DNA of 64,000 nt from Actinophytocola xinjiangensis (GCF_001921215.1 NZ_MSIF01000023.1:86754-150753); one strand, 5' to 3'. Shown: positions 32,546-40,727, numbered from the stretch's first letter. The notes: generated by a model from the letters alone, not told the origin. Numbers and translations: made by a program.

Positions 32546-32940
32546 GGACCAGCCCCACTCGCGCGGGGAACGACAAGATCGCGTTCCAGAGCAGCCTGGG
32601 CGAGGCGGGACCAGCCCCGCTCGCGCGGGGACGACAGCCGGATCCCGCGGAGTGCCGCGAGGGCCGGGGGACCAGCCCCGCTCGCGCGGGGACGACCTCC
32701 AGGGTCTGGCGTTCGACCACGACCACATCGGACCAGCCCCGCTCGCGCGGGGACGACCGGCACAAGCGGATGACGGACACGTTCTGGGAGGGACCAGCCC
32801 CGCTCGCGCGGGGACGACCCGTTGCTATGCCACCAATGTAGGCCACCGTTGGGACCAGCCCCGCTCGCGCGGGGACGACCACGCGGACGCGCCGGATGAG
32901 GAGCACTGGAACGGATCAGCCCCGCTCGCGCGGGGACGAC
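32546..32940 (-). CRISPR. CRISPR array 2, type I-E-like repeat, inverted relative to array 1
   Basis: Seven repeats in the opposite orientation to array 1, at 32546-32574 (degenerate, one inserted base), 32608, 32669, 32730, 32791, 32852 and 32913-32940, separated by six spacers of exactly 33 nt. On the plus strand the repeat reads GGACCAGCCCCGCTCGCGCG followed by GGGACGAC, the reverse complement of the array 1 repeat. The damaged repeat is on the left and the leader on the right, so transcription is leftward, toward array 1. The leader-proximal repeat carries one change (GGATC). None of the six spacers is shared with array 1 by eye. Confidence 0.95.
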
Positions 32941-33024
32941 ACTTGTTGAGCTGCGATGATACGGCCTCAATTGCCGTTCTGGCTTCACTTTGTCAACTTT
33001 TCCTCGGGTGTTGAATTGCTTCGG
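32941..33024 (-). promoter_or_regulatory. CRISPR leader of array 2
   Basis: About 84 bases beside the newest repeat, aligning with the reverse complement of 29384-29467 (TGCGATGATACGGCCTCAAT, GCTTCACTTT, TGTTGAATTGC are shared). The last codons of a leftward gene (stop at 32993) fall inside it. Leader role is inferred from the alignment of leaders next to arrays. Confidence 0.82.
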
Positions 33025-33310
33025 AATCGGCTGGGGTGGCGGGTTCACAGTGGCGCGTGGCTGGTCGTGCCTCGGTGGGTCGTTGGATCAGTTGTTCGTA
33101 CGGTAGGCCGTTTCCGTACTTGGCCAGTACTCTGCAGATGACCTTGATCCGGCCCGGTCGCATGGGGTCGATGCCGTTGGTGACGTTGCGCATCGTGCCT
33201 TCGGCGATGGTGTCCTCGGTGAGGGTGTTACATTCCCTGGTGAGGCGGGCCACGGTCCAGTTGTTGTCCTCCAGCCACGCGCGGATGAGATCACGGTTCA
33301 GTTTCGGCAT
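32993..33310 (-). CDS. Small putative DNA-binding protein ending in the CRISPR leader
   Basis: A 105-residue protein from an ATG at 33310 that overlaps the upstream gene by 13 bp. RDLIRAWLEDNNWTVARLTRECN and EGTMRNVTNGIDPMRPGRIKVICRVLAKYGNGLPYEQL resemble a divergent XRE-type helix-turn-helix in which the second helix pair is spaced by an acidic loop. The last 15 or so residues are encoded within the conserved leader of array 2, which suggests either that the array inserted next to the gene or that the leader overlaps an older gene end. No recognised family. It forms a unit with the Cys-rich protein gene upstream. Confidence 0.6.
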   Translation of the reverse strand: MPKLNRDLIRAWLEDNNWTVARLTRECNTLTEDTIAEGTMRNVTNGIDPMRPGRIKVICRVLAKYGNGLPYEQLIQRPTEARPATRHCEPATPADSEAIQHPRKS

Positions 33311-33960
33311 AGGTCTGCTGGGTCGATGAGGGTGCATTCCTGTAGTTGGCGCACCAGGTTGATCGCTCGTACCCAGCGGGCGCGCGGATCGTCGTAGGTC
33401 ACGGTGATGTCGTCGGTCGGGTGGGGCTCCGAGGATGGGCCTCGGCTGTGGAGGGCGCCTCGGACGCCGGCGATGGGGGCGCGTCGTACTCGCACCGCGA
33501 CCGCTCCCCGGCGCAGGGCCGGGCACAGACGGGTCGACAACCTCACGCACGGGACGCAGATCGGTGGCTCGATGGCGCCGACGTTCTCCGGCCAGCCGGG
33601 CCAGTCGTCGCGGAAGTCGCGGAGTAGCCACAGGGTGCCGTCGGCGGTGTGGTCGGCTGGGTTGGCGCAGACGTTGCAGAGCAGTCGGCGCATCGCTCGG
33701 CGTTGGCGCAGCGGGTGGACCCTGGCGAACAGCGGCTCGCCGTGGGCGGGGCGGTTCGGCGTACGGAACCACAGCACGCCCTGGTCGTCGCGGTCGGTCA
33801 GGGTTTCGTTGAGGTAACCGATGCCGCGGCCGGGTCGTTCGATGAGCGTGAACTCCGGTTCACGCTCCCCGCTCCATTGCGTGATGTACGGGGTGTGCGG
33901 GGTCAGGGCCTTGTGGTTCTTGCGGGATTTCGGTGTTGTCCCGATGTCGCCGTGAATCAT
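33298..33960 (-). CDS. Cysteine-containing hypothetical protein
   Basis: A 220-residue soluble protein; the ATG at 33960 is chosen, though a TTG at 33972 is in frame and no strong ribosome site marks either. It has paired cysteines of a zinc-ribbon kind: LLCNVCANPADH (about residue 95) and ICVPCVRLSTRLCPAL (about 128), separated by a Trp-rich stretch (LWLLRDFRDDWPGWP). The C-terminal third is charged and Arg-rich. Proteins of this type occur in actinomycete accessory and plasmid regions; I cannot name the family. It overlaps the small DNA-binding gene downstream and is divergent from the HTH-TPR regulator at 34106. Confidence 0.65.
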   Translation of the reverse strand: MIHGDIGTTPKSRKNHKALTPHTPYITQWSGEREPEFTLIERPGRGIGYLNETLTDRDDQGVLWFRTPNRPAHGEPLFARVHPLRQRRAMRRLLCNVCANPADHTADGTLWLLRDFRDDWPGWPENVGAIEPPICVPCVRLSTRLCPALRRGAVAVRVRRAPIAGVRGALHSRGPSSEPHPTDDITVTYDDPRARWVRAINLVRQLQECTLIDPADLCRN

Positions 33961-34105
33961 GGTCACAGCCAAACGAGGTGTGGCGTCGCGGGACCAGTGC
34001 GGTCACGCAGCGTTGATGTCGCGGAAATGTCGCAGCGATCATGGACAGCGGGGCCGTCCGCTACCACTGGCACTATCGTTGATGGTGAGTGGAAGGGGCA
34101 AGCCC

Positions 34106-35470
34106 GTGGTGCTCAAACGGCGCCTTCTGGTGCAGCGACGTAAGGCGCTCGGCCACAGCCAGGAGGATCTGGCCCGGCTGGTCGGCGTGGACCGATCCAC
34201 GATCATCCGGTGGGAGCGGGTGGAAACCGATCCGCAACCCTGGCTGCGGCGCAAGTTGGCCGCCGCGTTGCGGGTCTCGGCCGACGAGCTGACCGGATTG
34301 CTGGAAGCCGTCAGCGAGGTTCCGGGTCGGGCTGACGGCTATGTCCTCCGTTCGTCGGTTTCTGTGGATTTCTCCGGGGCGGCGGCGGTGCCACAGGCTG
34401 AAGGGTTCTCCGCGCATGATCTGGTCAGTCGTCGTTCTGTTCTGGAGCAGTTGTCGGTGCTGAGCAGCGTGGCGTTGGTTCGACCGATTCGGGAATGGGT
34501 CGCGTCGGTGCCGATGGAGCGGAACGAGATCATTGGCTCGGATTCTCTTGAATCGCTTCGGGGTGCGGTGAAGGTGTTTCGACGGTGGGACGCGGCTGGG
34601 GTCGGAGGATTGAAGAGAAAAGCTGTGGTTGGGCAGCTCAATGCGGTGGCGGAGAGCGTGCGCGACGCCGGCGACGCCGCGACCAGAACCTCGCTACTGC
34701 CGATCATGGCCGAGTTGGCGCAGTTGGCCGGCTGGATGGCCTTCGACCACGGGCTGGCCGGCGCCGCGCAGCGCTACTACCTGCTGGCCCTGCACGCCTG
34801 CCGGGAGGCGGGGCCGTCGGAGCTGGCGTTGGGGGTCAAGGTCATCGGTGACATGACGCAGCTGTCGACGAAACTCGGCAACTACGACGACAGCCTGAAC
34901 CTCGTGCGGACTGGGCTGGGGGCGTTGCCGAGATCGGCGAATCGTCGGGTTCGGTCCGAGATGCTCGGGTTGGAGGCGCGGGCGTATGCGCAGCTCGACG
35001 AAGCTCCGGCAGCCGCACGGTCGGCGCAGGCGTCGGTCGAGGTGTGGCAGGAAGCCGCTGGTGACGAGCCGGCGCCGGACTGGCTGTACTACCTGAATCA
35101 GGCGGAGGTCGACTGTCTCGCGGCCAACACCTACACCCAGCTCGCCCTGAGGACCAGCGACCACACCCGGCGGCGCGCGTACGCCGCACGGGCCGAACAT
35201 CACACCCTGCAGGCCCGTCGGAGCAGGGAGAACGGGTTTGATCGGAGTCGTGTGCTGGATGAGATCCGGCTCGCCAGGGTGCGGTTGAGTCAGGACGAGC
35301 CGGCGGAGGCGGTGCGGGTGGCGAACGAGGCTCTCGCATTGGCCGAGGGTGTGCGGTCCTCCGTGGTTGATCACTGGTTCGCGCGGTTTCGTGGTGAACT
35401 GGTCGCGCGGCACGGTGACGACACCGCCACCGCCGGCTTCGGAGATCGGCTGCGCGAAAGGGTGACCTGA
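34106..35470 (+). CDS. HTH regulator with long TPR-like C-terminal domain
   Basis: A 454-residue protein. I chose the GTG at 34106 because GGAAGGGG lies just upstream; an in-frame ATG at 34082 has no such site. Residues about 5-60 are an XRE-type helix-turn-helix (ALGHSQEDLARLVGVDRSTIIRWER). The remaining 380 residues are alpha-helical with a TPR-like pattern (AAQRYYLLALHACREAG, LVRTGLGALPRSANRRVR, AARSAQASVEVWQEA). This matches the large actinomycete group that includes the sporulation and antibiotic regulator NsdA and plasmid-type regulators; ligands are mostly unknown. It is followed without gap by a GNAT acetyltransferase gene, likely co-transcribed. Confidence 0.86.
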   Translation: MVLKRRLLVQRRKALGHSQEDLARLVGVDRSTIIRWERVETDPQPWLRRKLAAALRVSADELTGLLEAVSEVPGRADGYVLRSSVSVDFSGAAAVPQAEGFSAHDLVSRRSVLEQLSVLSSVALVRPIREWVASVPMERNEIIGSDSLESLRGAVKVFRRWDAAGVGGLKRKAVVGQLNAVAESVRDAGDAATRTSLLPIMAELAQLAGWMAFDHGLAGAAQRYYLLALHACREAGPSELALGVKVIGDMTQLSTKLGNYDDSLNLVRTGLGALPRSANRRVRSEMLGLEARAYAQLDEAPAAARSAQASVEVWQEAAGDEPAPDWLYYLNQAEVDCLAANTYTQLALRTSDHTRRRAYAARAEHHTLQARRSRENGFDRSRVLDEIRLARVRLSQDEPAEAVRVANEALALAEGVRSSVVDHWFARFRGELVARHGDDTATAGFGDRLRERVT

Positions 35471-36019
35471 TTGACGACGGACATTGAGTGTGTGGTCGTG
35501 GACGGCGCGCGGGCGGCGGGGCACGTCGACGAGATGGCCGCGCTGTACACCGAGGTCTACGCCGAGCCGCCGTACGAGTGGGGCGCCGAGCACACGGACC
35601 TGTTCACCGAGCGGTTCGACGTTCAGCGGCGGCAGGACGGGTTCACGCTCGTCGAAGCGCGGGCCGGTGGCCGGCTGATCGGGATGAGTTTCGGGGTCAC
35701 ACTGCTGCCGGACACGCCGTGGTGGGACAACGTCATCACGCCCGTGGCGTCGTCGGTGACCGACGAACGTCCTAATCGGACGTTCGCCCTGGTGGAGTTG
35801 GTGGTTCGGGCGCCATGGCGCCGGCGCCACGTCGCCAGGACCATGCACGACCGCGTGCTGGGACGGCGTTCGGAGGAACGGGCCACGCTGACAGTGGCGC
35901 CGGCGGCGCAGGCCGCACAGGCGGCGTACCGGGCGTGGGGTTGGCGGCAGGTGGCACAGACGCGGAATCCGCTGCCGGGGGCGCCGGTGTTCGACGTACT
36001 GGTCAAGCAGTTGGACTGA
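35471..36019 (+). CDS. GNAT-family N-acetyltransferase
   Basis: A 182-residue protein from a TTG directly after the upstream stop (translation re-initiation likely). The GNAT core is recognisable: FTLVEARAGGRLIGMSFGVTLL, then FALVELVVRAPWRRRHVARTMHDRVL, where the R/Q-x-x-G/A acetyl-CoA loop reads RRRHVA, and AAQAAYRAWGWRQVAQTR. The substrate, a small amine or protein N-terminus, cannot be inferred. It forms a two-gene unit with the HTH-TPR regulator. The third CRISPR fragment lies 110 bp after its stop. Confidence 0.86.
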   Translation: MTTDIECVVVDGARAAGHVDEMAALYTEVYAEPPYEWGAEHTDLFTERFDVQRRQDGFTLVEARAGGRLIGMSFGVTLLPDTPWWDNVITPVASSVTDERPNRTFALVELVVRAPWRRRHVARTMHDRVLGRRSEERATLTVAPAAQAAQAAYRAWGWRQVAQTRNPLPGAPVFDVLVKQLD

Positions 36020-36129
36020 AGGCGGACTCTTTCTTCCTCGGGTGAGGGCGACCCGGGGTGGATGAGAGTTCTGGGACTGTGGGATCGGCTGGTCGGCGGA
36101 TCTGGGGACGGGCTGACGTCGCACTTGTG

Positions 36130-36241
36130 GGTTTACCCCCGCTTGCGCGGGGACGACGCTTCTTGAGCTGGGACGATACAGCGCCGGGCCGTGTTCTGGC
36201 ATCACTTTGGCGATTTTGCATCGTCTGTTGGATTGATGTCG
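36130..36241 (-). CRISPR. Solitary degenerate CRISPR repeat with leader
   Basis: A single 28-nt repeat (36130-36157, GGTTTACCCCCGCTTGCGCG followed by GGGACGAC) differs from the array 2 repeat at about five positions. The next 84 bases align without gaps to the array 2 leader (TTGAGCTG, GACGATACAG, GTTCTGGCATCACTTTGG, TGTTGGATTG). It has the orientation of array 2. No second repeat is found 61 bp to the left, so this is a collapsed or never-expanded array. The rest of the 330-bp gap holds only a hairpin at 36314. Confidence 0.78.
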
Positions 36242-36313
36242 GCTGGGCCTGGGTGGCATGTCTGGAAGTGGATGGGTCCGGGGTGGGGCACTTGGAGTCG
36301 GGTGCATGGGGAA

Positions 36314-36342
36314 GCCCCCGCCGGGGTGGAGCCGGCGGGGGC
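36314..36342. terminator. Hairpin terminator of the ABC operon
   Basis: An 11-bp perfect stem, GCCCCCGCCGG and CCGGCGGGGGC with a 7-nt loop, 10 bp beyond the end of the leftward permease gene. No U-tract follows on either strand, as in many actinomycete terminators. Confidence 0.65.
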
Positions 36343-36351
36343 GTTCCTGGG

Positions 36352-37065
36352 TTATGTGGCTTCGCCGGTTAGGGCGAAGGAGCGTAGGCGCAGGGTGGCG
36401 CCTACGGTGCCCACCGCGACGAAGACTGCGGCGATGATCATGGCTGTCACTACCGGGACGGTGTCGTTGAGCATGGGGGACTTGGCGATGGTGTTGGCGA
36501 AGGTCGTGGCGTGTTGTTGGACGCTGAAGACCTTTGCGCCGTCGACGAAGCCGACCAGGAGGTTTTCCCACAGCATGATGTAGACCAAACCTACCGCTAC
36601 CGGGCGTTTGGTGATCAGGCTCAACGCCAGGAACAGGGCTGTGTAGGCCAGGGAACCCAGCAGCGCACCCGCTACCAGGCCTGCGGCCAGAGCGGGGGAG
36701 CCGGCTATCAGGGCGGAGATCGCCAGGGGGACGCCGACCGCGACCGTCGTCACCAGCCAGGCCACGCACAGTTTGGACAGGACGATTTCGCTGCGGGGCA
36801 ACGGTTTCGTCAACAGGTGAGTGATGGTGCCGTCGTCGATCTCCAGACCCAGGACGCTGCTGCCCACGATCAGCGCGGTCAACGGCAGGACCACGGCCAG
36901 GCCGAGACCGCCGAAGACTAGCGGGCCCCAGCCGTCCGAACCCGAGCCGCTGGTGACGCCGATGAGGGTCAGTCCGATCAGGACCAGGGGCATGGGGAGC
37001 AGGAGCAGGATTCGACGCCTGCCCAGAAGCGCCCGTGTGGTCAGGGCCATGACTGTCGTGTTCAT
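36352..37065 (-). CDS. ABC-2-type transporter permease (second pair)
   Basis: A 237-residue integral membrane protein from an ATG at 37065 overlapping the ATPase stop (ATGA). Six hydrophobic spans are visible, at roughly 18-38, 50-72, 100-122, 125-150, 155-175 and 205-228. The segment EIDDGTITHLLTKPLPRSEIVLSKL after the second span is the typical cytoplasmic coupling region of ABC-2 permeases (DxGTxxxLLTxPxxRxxxxxxK). It pairs with the ATPase at 37062-37973 as the fourth and last gene of the operon. Substrate unknown; drug, lipid or peptide export are usual for this class. Confidence 0.88.
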   Translation of the reverse strand: MNTTVMALTTRALLGRRRILLLLPMPLVLIGLTLIGVTSGSGSDGWGPLVFGGLGLAVVLPLTALIVGSSVLGLEIDDGTITHLLTKPLPRSEIVLSKLCVAWLVTTVAVGVPLAISALIAGSPALAAGLVAGALLGSLAYTALFLALSLITKRPVAVGLVYIMLWENLLVGFVDGAKVFSVQQHATTFANTIAKSPMLNDTVPVVTAMIIAAVFVAVGTVGATLRLRSFALTGEAT

Positions 37066-37973
37066 GTTGCCACCAGGTAGGAGAAGACCTTCTCAAGGGA
37101 CTCGTCGGCGGGGAGGATGCTCGTCAGGCGGATGTCGGACGTTCGGGCCAGTTTCGCCAGGGCTCGGGTGAAGGTGCCGTAGTCGCTGGCGTGCACCTGG
37201 AGTGAACCGTCCGTCATGGACACTCCGGAGACCGACTCTTGTCCGATGAGGACAGTCGCCAGGCGGCGGTCGTCGGATGACGAGATGGTGAAGACGTGGG
37301 GGCGGTTGGTCATCAGGCGGCGAATATGGCGGTAGTCGCCCGAGGCCGCCAGGCGGCCGGAGACGATCACCTGGACCGTTCCGGACAGCTGCTCCACCTC
37401 CTCCAGGATGTGGGAGCTGAACAAAATCGTCCGGCCCTCGTCGGCCATCCGGTGCAGCAGGTCCATCATGTGCATCCGCTGGCGCGGGTCCATGCCGTTG
37501 AACGGCTCGTCCAGCAGCAGGACCTTCGGGTCGTGCACCAGAGCCGCCGCCACCCGGGTGCGTTGGCGCATTCCCTTGGAATACGTGGAGATCTCCCGGT
37601 CCTGGGCCGCTTCCATCTCGACGATGCCCAGCGCCCTCCGGGTCGCCGCCTCCGGGTCGGGGAGCTTGTGGAGCTTGGCCGAGGCCAGAACGAACTCCCG
37701 CGCGGTCAGGAAACCCGGCACGCTTTCCCGCTCGGTCACCAGACCCAGCTGACGGTACATCTCCGGGTTGCGCCACGCCGACTGGTCGCCGACGGTGACC
37801 TTGCCCTGGGACGGCGCCAACAAACCCGCCATCAGGTGCAGCACCGTGGTCTTGCCGGCGCCGTTGGGCCCCAGCAAACCGGTCAGACCCGGCCCGACCG
37901 TCAACGTCACGTCGTTGACCGCCACCACGTTCCCGTACCAGCGCGACACCTCGGTCAGCTCAACAGAAGTCAT
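37062..37973 (-). CDS. ABC transporter ATP-binding protein (second pair)
   Basis: A 303-residue ATPase from an ATG at 37973, which overlaps the stop of the preceding permease (ATGA). Walker A GPNGAGKTT is at about 36-44, the signature motif STYSKGMRQR at about 130, Walker B VLLLDEPFNGMDP at about 150 and the switch His in LFSSHIL. The 80-residue C-terminal extension (TNRPHVFTISSSDDRRLATVLIG ... SLEKVFSYLV) is the usual tail of DrrA/CcmA-like export ATPases. It energises the permease at 36352. Confidence 0.93.
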   Translation of the reverse strand: MTSVELTEVSRWYGNVVAVNDVTLTVGPGLTGLLGPNGAGKTTVLHLMAGLLAPSQGKVTVGDQSAWRNPEMYRQLGLVTERESVPGFLTAREFVLASAKLHKLPDPEAATRRALGIVEMEAAQDREISTYSKGMRQRTRVAAALVHDPKVLLLDEPFNGMDPRQRMHMMDLLHRMADEGRTILFSSHILEEVEQLSGTVQVIVSGRLAASGDYRHIRRLMTNRPHVFTISSSDDRRLATVLIGQESVSGVSMTDGSLQVHASDYGTFTRALAKLARTSDIRLTSILPADESLEKVFSYLVAT

Positions 37974-38839
37974 GACTTGACCTTTCGGTAGCGCCACAGG
38001 GTGCAGCTGGTGCCGACGGCGATGATCACCAGCGCGCCCAGGCCGTAGACCGGGCCGTAGGGGCCGACGTCGAAGATGCCGCCGTCGAACAACCAGCGGT
38101 CGACGCCGTTGAGCAGGCTGACCGGGTCGATCAGGCCCGCCAGCTGACGGCCGGCGCCCTCACCGAGCGCCTGCAGGACCCCGCTGATCGGCGCGGTCAA
38201 CAACGTCACGCCGATGATCATGCCGGTGGCGAACACCCGACGGCCGGTCAGCGACGCGAACGGCAACGCCAGCGACGCCAGCACCGCCGCGTGGATCGCC
38301 GCGGCCAGCAGACCCTGCAACAGGCCACCGAACTCGGAGAACACGCCGGCGATGCCGTTGTCCGTGCTGAACGCCATGCCGACGAACAGGATCAGCATCG
38401 GCCCGCCGAGCATCACGAACGTCGCCGTCGCCAGGGCCGCGAGCTTGGTCAGCGCGTAGTCCGTGCGGGTCATCGGGCGCGACAGGTACAGCGACAACAA
38501 GTTCGTGCGCAGGTCGACCGACACCAGCTCCGGCGCCACGACCGCCACGAACACCGTCGCCGCGTAGGTGAACGTCGAGGCCATGCCGACGTAGTCGATC
38601 ACCTCGACCGGCAGCTGGGTGTTCACCACCACCAGGATCAGCGCGGCGACCGACGCCGCCGCCAACAGCCCGATCGGCAGTACCTTCGCCCAGGCGCTGC
38701 GACCCAACCCGTACGCGCCGCGCACACTCTGGGTGAACAGCGAACGCGCCGAGTAGCCGCGGCCCAGGCGCACGCCCTCGTAGCGCTGGTAGCCGATGTC
38801 GTGGATGACACCGGTCGCGCCGTTACCGTTCTCAGGCAT
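37970..38839 (-). CDS. ABC-2-type transporter permease (first pair)
   Basis: A 289-residue membrane protein from an ATG at 38839, overlapping the first ATPase by 8 bp. After a polar head (about 1-55) there are six spans near 57-77, 90-110, 135-160, 180-205, 210-232 and 255-280. The coupling helix region VDLRTNLLSLYLSRPMTRTDYALTKL lies after the second span. It pairs with the ATPase at 38832-39761. Two ATPase-permease pairs in one operon suggest either a heteromeric exporter or two related exporters under one control. Confidence 0.88.
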   Translation of the reverse strand: MPENGNGATGVIHDIGYQRYEGVRLGRGYSARSLFTQSVRGAYGLGRSAWAKVLPIGLLAAASVAALILVVVNTQLPVEVIDYVGMASTFTYAATVFVAVVAPELVSVDLRTNLLSLYLSRPMTRTDYALTKLAALATATFVMLGGPMLILFVGMAFSTDNGIAGVFSEFGGLLQGLLAAAIHAAVLASLALPFASLTGRRVFATGMIIGVTLLTAPISGVLQALGEGAGRQLAGLIDPVSLLNGVDRWLFDGGIFDVGPYGPVYGLGALVIIAVGTSCTLWRYRKVKS

Positions 38840-39761
38840 GGGACGCCTCCGAGGTGGGCAGGTCCCGGAACAGGTCGGCCACCTGGTGGCGGTGGCGCTC
38901 CAGCCGGTGCAGGGACAGGTCGAGATCGGCGATCGCGTCGCGGATCAGGTCATAGGTGGCGTCCGGGTCCTCACCCATCCGCACCAGCAACGCGCGCTTG
39001 TTCTCCCGCACCTCCAGCCCGGCGCGACCCAACAACTCGGCCAGGCCGGCCGGGTCCTCGTCGGTCTCGACCATCAGCAGATCGCTGTGCTGGGTCATCG
39101 CCGAGAGCGTCGCCGACCGCAGCAGCCGGCCGGCGTCGATCGCCACCAGCGACGTGCAGATCCGTTCGATCTCGCCGAGCAGGTGCGAACAGACCACCAC
39201 CGAGATGCCGAACTCGGTGCCGATGCGGTGCACCAGGTCGAGCATGGCGCGCCGGCCCTCCGGGTCCAGGCCGTTGGTCGGCTCGTCCAGCAGCAGCAGC
39301 TCCGGGTCGTGGACCAGCGCCTGGGCCAGCTTCACCCGCTGCTTCATGCCCGTCGAGTAGCCGCCGATGCGCCGGTACCGCTCCTCGTAGAGGCCAACGT
39401 GGCGCAGCGTCTCCGAGGCGCGTTCCCGCGCCGTCGCCGCCGGCAGCCCACTGACCCTCGCCAGATGCGTGACGAACTCCGCCGCGATCTGATCCGGCGG
39501 CAGGCAGTCGTGCTCGGGCATGTAGCCGACGCGGGCGCGGACCGCCTGCGCGTCGGCGATCGGATCCAGCCCCAGAACGCGGATCCGCCCGTTGGTCGGC
39601 GCGAGCAGGCCGAGCGCGAGCTTGATCAACGTGCTCTTGCCGGCCCCGTTCACCCCGACGAGGCCGACGATCCCGGGCTCGATCGCCACGGTCAGGTCGG
39701 CCAACGCGGTGACCTGGTTGTCGTATCGCTTCTCCAGCGACTCCGTTTCGATGAGAACCAC
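38832..39761 (-). CDS. ABC transporter ATP-binding protein (first pair)
   Basis: A 309-residue ATPase from a GTG at 39761, first gene of the four-gene leftward operon. Walker A GVNGAGKST at about 37-45, signature GGYSTGMKQR at about 137 and Walker B LLLLDEPTNGLDP at about 157 are intact, with the switch His in VCSHLLGEIE. A 90-residue C-terminal tail follows. It should power the permease at 37970. The upstream region shared with the rightward oxidoreductase gene contains a dyad (39809-39839) that could bind a regulator; no regulator gene is adjacent. Confidence 0.93.
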   Translation of the reverse strand: MVLIETESLEKRYDNQVTALADLTVAIEPGIVGLVGVNGAGKSTLIKLALGLLAPTNGRIRVLGLDPIADAQAVRARVGYMPEHDCLPPDQIAAEFVTHLARVSGLPAATARERASETLRHVGLYEERYRRIGGYSTGMKQRVKLAQALVHDPELLLLDEPTNGLDPEGRRAMLDLVHRIGTEFGISVVVCSHLLGEIERICTSLVAIDAGRLLRSATLSAMTQHSDLLMVETDEDPAGLAELLGRAGLEVRENKRALLVRMGEDPDATYDLIRDAIADLDLSLHRLERHRHQVADLFRDLPTSEASHA

Positions 39762-39808
39762 AACGCAGACACTATGGGGGGACAGATGCCCGACACATCC
39801 GGCCCGAT

Positions 39809-39839
39809 CCCTGAACTCCTCCCTGAGGGGGAGTCAGGG
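39809..39839. promoter_or_regulatory. Dyad in divergent promoter region
   Basis: CCCTGA at 39809 and TCAGGG at 39834 flank ACTCCTCC-CTGA-GGGGGAGT (39815-39834, one mismatch), giving a 31-bp imperfect palindrome between the ABC operon (starts 39761) and the F420-type oxidoreductase (starts 39858). The layout resembles MerR-type sites; the binding protein is unknown. Confidence 0.5.
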
Positions 39840-39857
39840 TCGTGGCAGGGTTGAGGG

Positions 39858-40727
39858 ATGCGGATCAGCCTCAACGTGACCGATTACTCCTGGTCGGGGC
39901 CAACAGGCCAGCGGCTCACCGACGTCGCCCACGCCGCCGACGAGGCCGGGATCGACACCGTCTGGGTGTCCGACCACCTCCTCCAGGCCGACCCGACCTC
40001 GACTGTCGACGCGGACATGCTTGAGGGGTACACGACCCTCGGCTTCCTCGCCGCCGCCACCACCCGCGTCCGGCTCGGCACCATGGTGACGGCCGCCACC
40101 TACCGGGCACCCGCGCTGCTGGTCAAGGCGGTGACGACGCTGGACGTGCTCTCCGGCGGGCGGGCCTGGCTGGGAATCGGGGCGGGCTACCACGAGGTCG
40201 AGGCCGCCGCCTACGGACTGGACCTGCCGCCGAAGCGGGAACGGTTCTCCCGGTTGGAGGAGACGCTGCGGGTGGCGTTGCGGATGTGGGAAGGGGACGA
40301 ATCGGCTTTCGTCGGGTCGCACTACTCACTGGAGCGGCCGATGAACCACCCCAATTCGGTGCGGCGGCCGCATCCGCCGGTGTTGGTCGGGGGGATGGGG
40401 GAGCGGCGGACGCTGCGGTTGGTCGCCCAGTACGCCGACGCGTGCAACCTGCCGGACATTCCGGACGGCGGGGTGACGGTTCGGCGGAAGCTGGACGTGT
40501 TGGCGGAGCACTGTGAGGCTGTCGGGCGGGAGTTCGGGGCGATCGAGAAGACGTTGAGCACCCGGTGGGTCGCGGGGGAGTCCGCGGAGTCCTTTGTGGA
40601 CAGGTGCGGGGTCTACGCCGGCTGGGGGATCGGGCATGTCGTGTTGATCACCAGCGGGCCGTGGGAGGCCGACGGTGTCGCCGTGCTGGGGGAGGCTGTT
40701 CGGGCACTGGGCACGCCACGGACTTGA
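39858..40727 (+). CDS. LLM-class F420-dependent oxidoreductase, first copy
   Basis: A 289-residue luciferase-like barrel protein from an ATG at 39858. Family hallmarks: GIDTVWVSDHLLQADP (about 31-46), EGYTTLGFLAAATTRVRLGTMVTAATYR, LDVLSGGRAWLGIGAGYHEVEA and PHPPVLVGGMGERRTLRLVAQYADACN. These features indicate an F420-dependent TIGR03560-type reductase or dehydrogenase, using F420 for hydride transfer to or from an unknown small molecule. The next gene is a paralogue with the same internal phrases, so the pair arose by tandem duplication. A perfect 8-bp palindrome separates the two. Confidence 0.9.
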   Translation: MRISLNVTDYSWSGPTGQRLTDVAHAADEAGIDTVWVSDHLLQADPTSTVDADMLEGYTTLGFLAAATTRVRLGTMVTAATYRAPALLVKAVTTLDVLSGGRAWLGIGAGYHEVEAAAYGLDLPPKRERFSRLEETLRVALRMWEGDESAFVGSHYSLERPMNHPNSVRRPHPPVLVGGMGERRTLRLVAQYADACNLPDIPDGGVTVRRKLDVLAEHCEAVGREFGAIEKTLSTRWVAGESAESFVDRCGVYAGWGIGHVVLITSGPWEADGVAVLGEAVRALGTPRT

